DNA of 64,000 bases from an uncultured Opitutia bacterium (GCA_903902745.1 CAIUWA010000016.1:62001-126000); one strand, 5' to 3'; positions 36,488-45,033 are shown, counted from the first letter of the stretch. The notes: generated by a model not told the origin, from the letters alone. Numbers and translations are program-made.

Positions 36488-36825
36488 GGCTATAAGCTGG
36501 TTGGAGGAAACGCGGCCAGAGCGCAAGCTGGCACAACGGACCGGGGAGAATTATCCTGCGCCCATTGGGCGGGAGGGAGAAGCACGAACACCGCCGGCAA
36601 CGTAACAAGCGCCCGCCCCGGTCATTGCATGAGCACTCAAATTCGGGGAAAGGGGGTTTGCCACGGTCTTTTCTTAGAGTCCCCCGGCCTCGGCAAGTTC
36701 CGGAAAAATCCCGGGGTGGAAACGGGGCCAAAGCCGCCTGAATCCGCGTCCGCCCGACCTTCCGCGACGCAATCTAATAAACCCGGAGCTGATTCGTCAT
36801 CCGTGCATCTCCTCCCCGCCCCATC
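36488..36825. other. Divergent spacer, no feature seen
   Basis: Spacer of 338 bases between the divergently transcribed delta-60 and DUF4139 genes. It should contain both promoters, but I see no convincing -35/-10 pairs, no riboswitch-like fold and no repeat arms, unlike most other spacers here. Confidence 0.5.
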
Positions 36826-38571
36826 ATGAAAAAAATCCCCCTGCTCCTTGCCGCTTTGGCCTTCGTCAGAATGGCGCACGCCGCCGCCAGTGATGTTTCC
36901 GGTCGCGGTGTCTCGTCCGCTATTTCCGCCGTCACCGTTTACCTCGACCGCGCCGTCGTCACGCGCACCGCCGCACTCGACCTCGCGGTCGGCACGCAGG
37001 AAATCGTTTTTGCCAACCTGCCCGCTGGGCTCGTTGACCAATCGCTGCAGGTCTCCGGCCGCGGCACCGCCGCCGCCACCATCCTCGATGTCAGCGCCCG
37101 CCAGACCTACGTCAACTTTACGCCCAACGAACGCGTCAAGGCCCTCGAGGACGAGTTGCGCGGCCTGCAAAAGCAGTTTCGCGTGCTCGACGACCGCGCC
37201 GCCACGCTCAACGAACAGCGCGATTTCGTGAAGCGCATGCTCGCCGCTTCCACCGGCCAGATCATCTACCCCCTTGGCGCCGCCGCCGGGGCCGGTGGCG
37301 GCACCGCCGCGCGTCCCACCCTCGACGAATGGCAGAAGCTCTACGCCTATTCCGAGGAGACCTTCGGCAAGGTCGCCGCGGAACTGCAGTCGATCGACAC
37401 CCAGCGCGAGGAACTCAACGCGCAGAAGGCTGCGCGCGAAAAGCAGCTCAACGAGCTGCGTGGCGCGGGCGGCCGCGGCTACAAGACGGTCGTGGTGCGC
37501 GTCGCCGCGTCCAGCGCCGGCAGCCTCGAGCTGTCGCTCGCCTATACCGTCCCCGGCGCGTCATGGACACCCGCCTACGATGCCCGGCTGCGCAGCGCGG
37601 AACGCGTGGTCGAGCTCACCTATTTCGGCATCGTGCGCCAGAACACCGGCGAAGACTGGAAGGACATCGCCCTGACTCTTTCGACCGCCCGCCCTGCGCT
37701 CGGCGGCGGCGCGCCGGAATTGCCGCCGTGGATCGTGAATGTGCTGCGGGCACAAAAGGATCGAGGCGATGTTGTCGAACTTTCCCCCTTTGAAGTCAGT
37801 AAAAGCACCGAACGGCGCCAGGCGTTCAATCAGGTCGCGCCCGCTGCCGCACTTACCTTGGCTGGGAGCCGTCTGAACTCCGAGATCACGGACGCAGCCT
37901 CCGCCGTCACCGTGGTCCAAACCGGCGTGACGAGCGCCACGTTCAAGATTTCCACCGCCTCCTCCATCCCGAGCAACAACTCCACCCAAAAGGTGGCCAT
38001 CGCCACGGCCAAGCTGCCGGCCTCCCTGCAATACCAGGCCACGCCCAAGCTGCTCGATGCCGCGTTCCTCAGCGCCTACACGGTCAACTCGACCGACTAC
38101 CCGTTCCTCGGCGGCGCCATGAACACGTTCCTCGACGAGGTCTTCGTCGCCGCGAGCAGCCTCAAGACCGTCATGCCCGGGGAAAAGTTCGAGCTCGCGC
38201 TCGGTGCCGACGAGGGCATCGCGGTCCAGCGCCGCATCGTGCAGCGCTTCACCGAGGACACCGGCCTGACCAACAGCGGCAAGCGCATCACCTACGAGTT
38301 CCTCGTGACCCTCACGAACCACAAGAAGACCGCCGAGCGCGTCGTCTTCAAGGAGCCTCTCCCGGTTTCCCGCGACGAGAAGATCGTCGTCAAGCTGCTC
38401 ACTCCCGCCGAGCGCGATGTCGGCACCACCGACAAGCCGCGCGAAATCACCCGCGAGGCCGACGGCAAGCTGGTGTGGCGCCTCGACCTCAAGCCCGGCG
38501 AAAAGCGCGAGGTGGCGCTGAAGTTCAGCGTCGAATATCCGAACGAGCTGGCCGTCGCCGGCCTCGAATAA
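36826..38571 (+). CDS. DUF4139 (mucoidy inhibitor MuiA-like) protein with a TonB-receptor-like segment
   Basis: A 581-residue exported protein (signal MKKIPLLLAALAFVRMAHA). The N-terminal DUF4140 part shows VTVYLDRAVVTRTAAL and then a coiled coil (LEDELRGLQKQFRVLDDR). The DUF4139 part includes ELSLAYTVPGASWTPAYDAR, NTGEDWKDIALTLSTARP and, near the end, KRITYEFLVTLTNHKK and LVWRLDLKPGEKREVALKF. Residues ~315-365 are unusual: DVVELSPFEVSK and later TLAGSRLNSE plus AASAVTVV match the signature that begins plug domains of Opitutaceae TonB receptors (compare DVVTLNPFEV and TLAGSRLRTN in the receptor at 19,090). MuiA-type proteins are linked to envelope or polysaccharide control, but their mechanism is unknown. 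A terminator follows. Confidence 0.85.
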   Translation: MKKIPLLLAALAFVRMAHAAASDVSGRGVSSAISAVTVYLDRAVVTRTAALDLAVGTQEIVFANLPAGLVDQSLQVSGRGTAAATILDVSARQTYVNFTPNERVKALEDELRGLQKQFRVLDDRAATLNEQRDFVKRMLAASTGQIIYPLGAAAGAGGGTAARPTLDEWQKLYAYSEETFGKVAAELQSIDTQREELNAQKAAREKQLNELRGAGGRGYKTVVVRVAASSAGSLELSLAYTVPGASWTPAYDARLRSAERVVELTYFGIVRQNTGEDWKDIALTLSTARPALGGGAPELPPWIVNVLRAQKDRGDVVELSPFEVSKSTERRQAFNQVAPAAALTLAGSRLNSEITDAASAVTVVQTGVTSATFKISTASSIPSNNSTQKVAIATAKLPASLQYQATPKLLDAAFLSAYTVNSTDYPFLGGAMNTFLDEVFVAASSLKTVMPGEKFELALGADEGIAVQRRIVQRFTEDTGLTNSGKRITYEFLVTLTNHKKTAERVVFKEPLPVSRDEKIVVKLLTPAERDVGTTDKPREITREADGKLVWRLDLKPGEKREVALKFSVEYPNELAVAGLE

Positions 38572-38580
38572 CCTGCGCAC

Positions 38581-38618
38581 AAAAATGGCCGCGACGCTGA
38601 CAGCGCCGCGGCCTTTTT
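38581..38618 (+). terminator. Rho-independent terminator after the DUF4139 gene
   Basis: Stem AAAAATGGCCGCG ... CGCGGCCTTTTT with an inner CGCT-GAC-AGCG helix, A tract and T tract. It is probably bidirectional, since a minus-strand gene ends at 38,686. Confidence 0.85.
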
Positions 38619-38685
38619 GTGATCTTGTAGCAGATGAGGTGACGAGGCTGGGCTCGCCCAAGCCTTCGTACGCCCCGCTTCAGAT

Positions 38686-39360
38686 TCAGAAGTACCAGTT
38701 CAGACCGGCCGTGTACCCGAGGTTGCGTTCCTCGTCGATCTGGGCCCCGAGGCTGCCACTCCACTCCCGCGTAAACCGGTACGTCGCCTTGGCGCCGTAA
38801 TTCGTCACGTAGTCGTGCAGGCGGGAGGCCTCGTGATAGTTCACGTAGGGCGTCACCACCAGCGTGGAGCACACTTGGAACTCAAAACCGGCGCCGACCA
38901 GGAAGGCGAACGAGTCCTTCGATGCGCCGCCCGCCTTCTGCCACACCCAGCCAGCGTCGCCCTCGATGAAGGGCCGGCCCCAGCCGTTGTAGAGATAGGC
39001 CGTCAGCGGCACGCTGACCTCCTGTTGGCGGGTGCTGCGCCCGGAAGCGCTGCCCGTGAGCCAATTGTATTTCAGACCGACATCAAAGCCCGGAGCGAAC
39101 GGCTTGTTGGCCACAAAGCCATAACGGTGGAGCACACGGGGCGGGCCGTCGACGTGGTGAATGTAGGTGAAATCGAAGCCATAGTAATCCTGTCCGATCA
39201 GGCCGTAATTCATCCCTCCGGACGGATTTGAGGCCATGGCCGACTGCGGTGTCGGCACTTGGGTGGGCGACGTTTGGGCCCGGGCCGCCCCGGCGAGCCC
39301 GAAGGCCGCCAAGATGATGAGGGCGGGGAGTTTAAATCTGACGTGGTTTTTCTGTTTCAT
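38686..39360 (-). CDS. Outer-membrane beta-barrel protein
   Basis: A 224-residue protein with a signal peptide (LPALIILAAFGLAGAARA) and alternating amphipathic strands rich in Tyr, Trp and Gly: DYYGFDFTYIHHV, GFDVGLKYNWLTGS, EVSVPLTAYLYNGWGRPFIEG, KDSFAFLVGAGFEF, LVVTPYVNYHEAS, TNYGAKATYRFTREWSGSLG and a final aromatic residue (LNWYF), the mark of an OMP ending. Strand number suggests an 8-10-stranded barrel. Function, whether pore or structural, is unknown. The ATG of MKQKNHVRF is chosen; the frame is open 40 codons more without signal character. It is divergent from the peroxiredoxin gene. Confidence 0.8.
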   Translation of the reverse strand: MKQKNHVRFKLPALIILAAFGLAGAARAQTSPTQVPTPQSAMASNPSGGMNYGLIGQDYYGFDFTYIHHVDGPPRVLHRYGFVANKPFAPGFDVGLKYNWLTGSASGRSTRQQEVSVPLTAYLYNGWGRPFIEGDAGWVWQKAGGASKDSFAFLVGAGFEFQVCSTLVVTPYVNYHEASRLHDYVTNYGAKATYRFTREWSGSLGAQIDEERNLGYTAGLNWYF

Positions 39361-39509
39361 GGTTTGGTTGGGTTGGGTGATGGACCCGGCTTGGATCAGG
39401 CCCGGAAGTGCCATTGACCGCCGAAGGGGGGAGAGTTCCCCGGGTTTCCTTACTGGTTTCCGCACGGAGGACTTGCGCAACGCGGGCCGGGGCTACAATG
39501 TGACCGGCC

Positions 39510-40022
39510 ATGAAATTCCGACCCCTCCTCACCCTCAGCGTCTTCCTCGCCATGCTGTTCTCCACCGCCAAAGCCGAGCCGCTCAAAGTCGGCGACACCG
39601 CCCCCTCCGTTGGCGGCATCACGGATGAAGGCACCACGATCAACCTCGGTGATGTCTATAAAAAGAACACCTACACGGTCGTGTGGTTCTACCCGAAGGC
39701 GCTCACCGGCGGCTGCACCAAGCAGGGCTGCTCGCTCCGCGACGGCGCCACCGAGCTCACCGCGAAGGGCGCGACCATCGTGGGCGTGAGCGTCGACCCG
39801 ATTGAAAAGCAGAAGGAATTCAAGGAAGTGAACCACTTCCCGTTCCCCCTGATTGCTGACACCGACAAGGTCGTGGTGAAGGCCTTCGGCCAGGCCGGCA
39901 CCGGCACCGCGTCGCGCGAGTGCTACGTCATCAACAAGGCGGGCAAGATCGTCTACAAGGACACCGGCGTCACCGACAAGCAGGCCGAGAACGTCCTCGC
40001 CTTCCTCAATTCGCAGAAATAA
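39510..40022 (+). CDS. Exported peroxiredoxin (AhpC/TSA, BCP type)
   Basis: Thiol peroxidase of 170 residues that reduces hydrogen peroxide or organic peroxides. Signal peptide LLTLSVFLAMLFSTAKA, so it acts in the periplasm. The thioredoxin-fold peroxiredoxin core is clear: LKVGDTAPSVGGITDEG, VVWFYPKALTGGCTKQGCSLRD with the peroxidatic Cys in the G-G-C-T context and a second Cys four residues on, in the position used as resolving Cys by many BCP-type enzymes, and VGVSVDPIEKQKEF. In most BCP enzymes the sequence is F-Y-P-x-x-x-T-x-x-C; here T-G-G-C fits. Reductant unknown. A GC-rich terminator follows. Confidence 0.9.
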   Translation: MKFRPLLTLSVFLAMLFSTAKAEPLKVGDTAPSVGGITDEGTTINLGDVYKKNTYTVVWFYPKALTGGCTKQGCSLRDGATELTAKGATIVGVSVDPIEKQKEFKEVNHFPFPLIADTDKVVVKAFGQAGTGTASRECYVINKAGKIVYKDTGVTDKQAENVLAFLNSQK

Positions 40023-40057
40023 CCGGAAGCCGCGGTCGCGGCCCATTCCTCTTTCAA

Positions 40058-40087
40058 CGCCGCCCGGTTCGCCGGCCGGCGTTTTTC
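40058..40087 (+). terminator. Rho-independent terminator after the peroxiredoxin gene
   Basis: ACGCCG-C-CCGG, loop TTCG, CCGG-C-CGGCGT followed by TTTT: a hairpin with one internal mismatch and a UUCG-type tetraloop. Confidence 0.75.
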
Positions 40088-40101
40088 GTTTCCCGGGGAT
40101 T

Positions 40102-40311
40102 TCATCGCGGAAGCGCGGAAGAAGGGAAACGCAGAATTCCGGCATCGCCCGCTGATTTCTTGATCGCGGATCAGTTTGTTGTAGCGGCGCTCTATGAGCG
40201 CCGATCTTCCCTAGCCGGCGGCCATAGACCGCCGCTACAATTTTTCAAACTTGGCCACGACTGAATCTCGGGCTTCCCGGTTTTTTCCGCTCCTTCGCGT
40301 TTCCGCGATAC
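40102..40311. repeat. CGCGGAAACGCG inverted arms (family I) enclosing a family L pair
   Basis: Outer arms 40,102-40,130 (ATCGCGGAAGCGCGGAAGAA) and 40,285-40,311 (TCCTTCGCGTTTCCGCGATA). Inside lies an inverted pair of family L units: 40,179-40,203 (TTGTAGCGGCGCTCTATGAG) and 40,215-40,240 (CATAGACCGCCGCTACAA). This is a second example of nesting of two families; the ~300-base spacer has no gene. Confidence 0.8.
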
Positions 40312-40320
40312 TCCCCGTCT

Positions 40321-41244
40321 TTAAAGTTCGTCATCCAGCGAGCCCGGCAGCGCCGGGGCGTGCGGATCGGCGCGCTTCCGCTCGAGCCATGCGGCAATTT
40401 CGCCCGCGTCCGCCTCCGGCCACGGCGCCGCCACGAGATCGATGACGTGCAGCCTGCCGTCCCCGCCGCGCACAAAATTGCGCGCATGCAGGTCGGCCAC
40501 GAGGAACGGCTGCCCGCGCAGGAAAAACAGCCGCGGGTGGTCGCGGTTGGCGCGCAGGAAGCGGGACGGGATCTCGATCAGGCCCGCCGGCAGCAGCCGC
40601 GACATGTCGTCGCCCTGCGGCAACGGGTCACCCAACACCTGCTTCACGACGAGGATGCCTTCAGGCGTCACCGCCACGACTTCCGTCGCCATGCCGCCGA
40701 GGGCGTGGATGAGCAGCAATTTTTCGAGCAACGCACGATAGTCCCCCAGCTGCGCCTCGGCCTGCAGGCGCGTTTCGTCGCCGCGCCGGAAACCGAAAGC
40801 GCTGCCAATGCGCTTTTCCTCACGCGGCAGGTAGAACTTGTAGACCGAGCCATCCCCCGGCGCGGCGAAGGCCCACGCCTCCACCCCGCCCCCGATGCGC
40901 CTCAGCCGCGGGTTCGCTTCCTCCAGCGGGTTCTCCGCCGCCGCGAAAAACCCAAAGTCATCGAGCGGCCGCAACGGCAGGCTGGCACGCAGGGCGCGGA
41001 TGGCATCGCCCAGCGCCGGCCACGGGCCGCCCGCGGCTTCCAGCAGAATTACTTCGTCTTCCGCGAGGAGGACGAGATCGCGGTCCGAATCTGCGCGGAG
41101 ACCGCATTCGGCTGCCGCCGCGCCGAGGCGAGCGAGCGTTTCCAGTCGGCACTCGTGATCGTGTTGAAGAGCGCTCCGTCCGGCGGCGTCCGGGAGGACC
41201 CGGCCGCGGAGGCGGGTCGGTTGGCCGGTGAAGGGGTCTTGCAT
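40321..41244 (-). CDS. Protein-kinase-like fold protein of unknown function
   Basis: A 307-residue soluble protein without a family name I can give. The C-terminal half has a kinase-type catalytic loop, FLVADLHARNFVRGGDGRLH (D-x-H-x-x-N), followed by VIDLVAAPWPEADAGEI in the place of the metal-binding D-x-G/D. Upstream, SVYKFYLP could hold the ATP-binding Lys, and TEVVAVTPEGILVVKQVLGD the hinge. Similar kinase-like domains occur in polyvalent phage and plasmid proteins and in aminoglycoside/small-molecule kinases. The first ~100 residues are Asp/Glu-rich with no recognised domain. The gene ends right beside a family I repeat. Kinase-fold assignment is moderate; the substrate is unknown. Confidence 0.55.
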   Translation of the reverse strand: MQDPFTGQPTRLRGRVLPDAAGRSALQHDHECRLETLARLGAAAAECGLRADSDRDLVLLAEDEVILLEAAGGPWPALGDAIRALRASLPLRPLDDFGFFAAAENPLEEANPRLRRIGGGVEAWAFAAPGDGSVYKFYLPREEKRIGSAFGFRRGDETRLQAEAQLGDYRALLEKLLLIHALGGMATEVVAVTPEGILVVKQVLGDPLPQGDDMSRLLPAGLIEIPSRFLRANRDHPRLFFLRGQPFLVADLHARNFVRGGDGRLHVIDLVAAPWPEADAGEIAAWLERKRADPHAPALPGSLDDEL

Positions 41245-41365
41245 GACGGGTCCGAAGACATGCCTGCACCGTCAGCACCGCAACGCGGATTGGCAAAGGG
41301 TTTTTGCCGACATTTTATTCGCAAGGACCGGCCGCCGGCTCGCGCAGGAAAAGCTCCCGGGGCCC

Positions 41366-42700
41366 TTAGGACGCCGCTTTCTCGGCGGCGGCTGCCGCTG
41401 GCGCTTTCCCCACCAGCACCTTGTCCACGCGGTGGCGATCCATGTCGACCACCTCGAAGCGCCAGCCGGCCCAGTCGAAATGATCACCCGCCGCCGGGAT
41501 GCGGCCGAATTGCGTGACGACGTAGCCGCCCAGGGTCTGGAATTCCGCCTCGTCCTCGTGCGGCAGCGGCGCCGTGAGGCCGAGCAGGGTCTTCAGCTCG
41601 CTCGTGGCAAGCGTGGCGTCGATCAGCCATGAGCCGTCGTCGCGGCGCTTCGCCTCGGGTTGGTGGCGCTGGCCGGGCTGGGGCAGGTCGCCAACAATCG
41701 CCTCGAGCACGTCGATCAGCGTCACCAGCCCCTGCACCGCGCCAAACTCGTCGGTCACGATCGCGATGTGCTTGCCGGATTTCTTGAACTGCTCGAGGAG
41801 CTGGATCGTGTTCAGCTTTTCCGTCACGACCAGCGGCGGCACCAGCAGGTTCTTGAGCGTGGTCGGCAGGCCGATGGCCGAATGGGCCCACAACGCCTTC
41901 ACCGCGACCATGCCGGCCACCTGGTCGCGGTTCGTCTGGTAGACGGGAAAATGCGAGTGGCCGCTCGTGACAATCTTGCGCCAGTTCACCTCGTCGGAGT
42001 CGTCGAGGTTGAGAAAAATAATTTTCGGCCGCGGCGTCATCAGCGCCGTCACCGGCAGCTGGTCAAGCCCGAGCACGCCCTCGACCATTTCCTTTTCGGC
42101 GCGCTGGAACACGCCGGCGTGCAGGCCCTGCTCGATCAGCGCGCGCACCTCGTCCTCCCCGACACTTTCCGCCACCGGGCGGGTGCGGAGGCGGATGAGT
42201 TTCACCAGCCCGTTGGTGCAAAGCTCAAACCCGCGCAGCAGCGGCGCCGCCAGCCAGGCCAGTCCGCGCATGGTGCCGGCCAGCAGCGCGGCGGTTTTTT
42301 CCGGATGCGCCAGGCCGATGCGCTTCGGCACCAGTTCGCCGAACAACAGCATGAAGAACGTCAGCCCGAGCGTGACCGTCACGACTCCAAGCGCACCGGC
42401 GTAGGGTTCCACCGGGGGAAACTGCGCCAGCCACCCGGCAAACTGTGACGCCAAGCCGGCCCCCGCGAGCACGCCCGCGATCAGACTGCTGAGCGTGAGC
42501 CAGAATTCCACCAGCGCGAGGAAACGCGCCGGCTGCTCGGCCAGCGCCAGCGCCTGGCCTGCCCCGACATCACCGGCGTCCGCGAGCTCACGGAGCCGGG
42601 CCTTCCGCGCCGACACCACCGCGGTCTCCGCCATGGCGAGCAGGCCATTGGCCAGCACCAGCAGGCCCAGGATCAAAAGTTCGACGGAAATACTCAGCAT
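41366..42700 (-). CDS. CNNM/CorC-type membrane protein (DUF21, CBS pair, CorC_HlyC)
   Basis: A 444-residue inner-membrane protein of the CNNM/HlyC-CorC family, linked to magnesium efflux or sodium-driven divalent metal transport. Residues 1-190 are the DUF21 domain with three to four membrane helices, starting ELLILGLLVLANGLLAMAET and including the LTFFMLLFGELVPKRIGLAH motif. Residues ~205-330 are a CBS pair (VTALMTPRPKIIFLNLDD, HIAIVTDEFGAVQGLVTLID). The C-terminal CorC_HlyC domain shows LGGYVVTQFGRIPAAGDHF and RFEVVDMDRHRVDKVLV. All parts are full length. Family names mention haemolysin only for historical reasons. No partner gene is adjacent. Confidence 0.92.
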   Translation of the reverse strand: MLSISVELLILGLLVLANGLLAMAETAVVSARKARLRELADAGDVGAGQALALAEQPARFLALVEFWLTLSSLIAGVLAGAGLASQFAGWLAQFPPVEPYAGALGVVTVTLGLTFFMLLFGELVPKRIGLAHPEKTAALLAGTMRGLAWLAAPLLRGFELCTNGLVKLIRLRTRPVAESVGEDEVRALIEQGLHAGVFQRAEKEMVEGVLGLDQLPVTALMTPRPKIIFLNLDDSDEVNWRKIVTSGHSHFPVYQTNRDQVAGMVAVKALWAHSAIGLPTTLKNLLVPPLVVTEKLNTIQLLEQFKKSGKHIAIVTDEFGAVQGLVTLIDVLEAIVGDLPQPGQRHQPEAKRRDDGSWLIDATLATSELKTLLGLTAPLPHEDEAEFQTLGGYVVTQFGRIPAAGDHFDWAGWRFEVVDMDRHRVDKVLVGKAPAAAAAEKAAS

Positions 42701-42755
42701 GGCACGAATTCGGAGGCTATCCGGCGGCTCCCGCGAGGCAACTTATCTGTGGGCG

Positions 42756-42867
42756 GGAATTCGGAGTTTGGAATTGGGAATTGGTAAACCGGAACCGCGA
42801 GGGGAAAAATCGTCACCGCCCGCTCGTCTCAGCACTTCCGACCCCAATTCCCAATTCCTAATTCCCC
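42756..42867. repeat. GGAATTGGGAATTGG inverted arms (family F)
   Basis: Left arm 42,756-42,785 (AGTTTGGAATTGGGAATTGG) and right arm 42,838-42,867 (CCCCAATTCCCAATTCCTAA). The right arm overlaps the end of the PIG-L gene and provides its TAG stop. Confidence 0.85.
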
Positions 42868-43718
42868 GCTGTTTCAAAACGCTTCAATCGCGCTGCAATG
42901 TCAGCTTTCAAGCGCTCCACATGCGCGAGCGTGAAATCGCGCACCGACAGCGTCTCATCCGCCACCAGCGGCGTCAGATCCATCGCCCAGGTGATCGCCT
43001 TGAACCGGTCGGTTTCGTGCGAGGTGTGAAAGGTGGCGTTCGCGGCGCGGCGGCCGAGCGCGGCCAGATCGTAGCGTTTGCCTCCGCTGATCTGCGAGTC
43101 AAAGACCTCCAGCAGGGCCGCGGCCAGGCCGGGATTCTGCCCGGCGTCGAGCGCCACCTTGTCCGCATCAGCGAGCCAGTCGAGGTCGCGCCAGACCTCG
43201 CAGCCAAGCACACGCCGCGGCCGCTGGTCGCGCGGCAGCGCGCGCATGGCCTCCAGGCAGCGCAGCAGCACGGCCACGTGGGTGTCGTGCTTGTCGGCGG
43301 GATTGTGCAGATACACGGTGCCGGCCGGGCAGCCGCGGAAAATCGCCGCGAAGTCGGCCCGCACGCCGACGTGGCCCGGCGCCTTCACGTCGGAACTGGG
43401 ATGCGCCAGCTGGAGCTGCAGGTTGTATTTCCCGAGCTCAGCCGCTCGGCGTTGCTCGTCCCGGCGCACGGCCTGCATGCCGGCTTCGCTCATCGCCGCG
43501 TACCGCCCCGTCCGCGGCGAGCCCGTGCCGTCCGTCACCACCACGCCGGTGAAAAATTTGTCCGTTCGCCCGTGACATTCCGCGATGCCCGCCTGCGCCA
43601 TGATCTCGATGTCATCCTGATGCGCGCCGATGCAGAGATGCGTGGTGCGCGCCAGCGCCTGCGCCGGCGGCGTGCCGTCGGGCGCAAATACATCGGCATC
43701 GGGGCGGGAAAATTTCAT
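42858..43718 (-). CDS. PIG-L family deacetylase
   Basis: A 286-residue zinc-dependent N-acetylglucosamine-type deacetylase. The metal motif AHQDDIEIM (A-H-x-D-D) is at residues ~31-39, an HPSSDV segment is in the middle and the third ligand in NPADKHDTHVAV (H-x-x-H type). Relatives remove acetyl groups from GlcNAc-inositol, mycothiol or bacillithiol precursors, or sugar antibiotics; the substrate here is unknown. The ATG of MKFSRPDAD is preferred; 13 earlier codons read a repeat arm (CLFVAKP). The TAG stop falls in a GGAATT repeat. A nucleotidyltransferase gene lies upstream on the same strand, separated by a repeat pair. Confidence 0.85.
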   Translation of the reverse strand: MKFSRPDADVFAPDGTPPAQALARTTHLCIGAHQDDIEIMAQAGIAECHGRTDKFFTGVVVTDGTGSPRTGRYAAMSEAGMQAVRRDEQRRAAELGKYNLQLQLAHPSSDVKAPGHVGVRADFAAIFRGCPAGTVYLHNPADKHDTHVAVLLRCLEAMRALPRDQRPRRVLGCEVWRDLDWLADADKVALDAGQNPGLAAALLEVFDSQISGGKRYDLAALGRRAANATFHTSHETDRFKAITWAMDLTPLVADETLSVRDFTLAHVERLKADIAARLKRFETAGN

Positions 43719-43737
43719 CCGGCAAATCCAATCCGGT

Positions 43738-43856
43738 TTGGCCACGAAAAGGCACAAAAAATTCCCACGCCCTGGTTGGGCTCTCCATCGCCCTTATCAG
43801 GGCGCGGGTGAGGCGAGTCGCAGCCCCGGGACTTTTCGTGCCTTTTCGTGGCCAAA
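43738..43856. repeat. GGCCACGAAAAGGCAC inverted arms (family K)
   Basis: Left arm 43,738-43,763 (TTGGCCACGAAAAGGCACAA) and right arm 43,831-43,856 (CGTGCCTTTTCGTGGCCAA) are near-perfect inverted copies with a ~67-base loop that itself holds a GCCCT-TAT-CAGGGC hairpin. Confidence 0.85.
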
Positions 43857-43872
43857 CTCCGGTTCATCCGCT

Positions 43873-44745
43873 TCAGAAAAGTTTTTTGGGATAGGCGCCG
43901 TCGCGCACCAGGGCGGCCAGCGCGGCCTGCACCCGCGGTTTGTCCTCGCGATAGGTCACGCCGAACCAGGTGCCGGCGGCCGGCAGCACGCGCACCGCCG
44001 CCTCGCGGCGGGCGACCATCGCCGAGACCGCCGCCGGCAGGTAGAATTCCGCCCGCGCGTCGGTGCCGTGGGCGCGGAGGAAGGCGCGGAGCTGACCGTC
44101 GAGGAGCGGAAACAGCGCGGCGGTGAAGCCCCAGCAGTTCATCGAGACGGTCTCGTCGCCGGAAAATTTCCTCCCCGCCCCCACTTCGGCCGGAGTGATG
44201 CCGGTCTCTTCCGTGACCGAGGCGAGAAAACCCGCGCCATCGGTCCGGCAGACTCCGCGCGATACCGCACCATGCTCGGATAGCGTCCGGGCCAGCCCGA
44301 ATCCGGCCAGCGCAAACTGCGCCGCCCGCGCCTGCGCCAGGAAGTCCGCCAGCTGACGGAAAGAGTCCGCCCCATAAAAATCGTCCGCATTGATGACCGC
44401 GAAGTTCTCCCGCAGCGCGTCATGCGCGCACCAGACGGCGTGCCCGGTGCCCCAGGGTTTTTCCCGGCCGGGCGGCGCGGTGAAACCTTCCGGCAACGCC
44501 GCCGGCGATTGGTACACGTAGTCCACCGCGATTTGTCCGGCATAGCGTGCCCCGATCTTGGCGCGGAACACGCCCTCGAAGTCCTCGCGGATGATGAACA
44601 CCACGCGGCGAAATCCGGCCTGGCGCGCGTCGTACACCGCGTAATCGAGCATCAGCTCGCCCGACGGGCCGACCGGATCGATTTGCTTCAGCCCGCCGTA
44701 ACGCGAGCCCATGCCGGCGGCGAGGACAAGGAGCGTGGGAGCCAT
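43873..44745 (-). CDS. Sugar-phosphate nucleotidyltransferase-like protein
   Basis: A 290-residue NTP-transferase-fold protein. N-terminal nucleotide-binding signature LLVLAAGMGSRYGGLKQIDP (G-x-G-x-R-x-x-x-x-K variant), then GRE KPWGTGHAVWCAHDAL-type substrate loop (GTGHAVW) and NADDFYGADSF with the metal-binding Asp. It probably transfers a nucleotide to a sugar or other phosphate to make an activated precursor, as in mannose-1-phosphate guanylyl- or glucose-1-phosphate thymidylyltransferases. The catalytic part is complete; specificity is unclear. ATG at MAPTLLVL; upstream codons read a CGCAGAGG repeat (LRLCAKLSP). Confidence 0.78.
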   Translation of the reverse strand: MAPTLLVLAAGMGSRYGGLKQIDPVGPSGELMLDYAVYDARQAGFRRVVFIIREDFEGVFRAKIGARYAGQIAVDYVYQSPAALPEGFTAPPGREKPWGTGHAVWCAHDALRENFAVINADDFYGADSFRQLADFLAQARAAQFALAGFGLARTLSEHGAVSRGVCRTDGAGFLASVTEETGITPAEVGAGRKFSGDETVSMNCWGFTAALFPLLDGQLRAFLRAHGTDARAEFYLPAAVSAMVARREAAVRVLPAAGTWFGVTYREDKPRVQAALAALVRDGAYPKKLF

Positions 44746-44810
44746 GGACCCCGAGCAGAAAGCCCCTCGCGCCCCGGCGCAAGACACGAGACCGGATCGG
44801 ATCGGAGAGA

Positions 44811-44934
44811 GTTTCGCGCAGAGGCGCAGGGGCGCGGAAAATGCGAGTGAGGCCGTGATGCCAACCATTCGCCTGGTGGTGGACTACCCCATGGCTTCTT
44901 CCCCGCTCCGCGTCTTTGCGCCTCTGCGCGAAAC
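44811..44934. repeat. CGCAGAGGCG-type inverted arms (family B, copy 2)
   Basis: Left arm 44,811-44,840 (TTTCGCGCAGAGGCGCAGGG) and right arm 44,901-44,934 (TTTGCGCCTCTGCGCGAAAC), in the divergent spacer between the nucleotidyltransferase and GH28 genes. The rest of the spacer shows nothing else clear. Confidence 0.85.
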
Positions 44935-45033
44935 AGGATTGGGTAACCATTTGACGATTCATCCGTTTACTCCCGGTAGTATCCCCTGCTTCCTGTCGCC
45001 TGTCCCCTGACCCCAGTTCCCCTCCTCCTCCCC

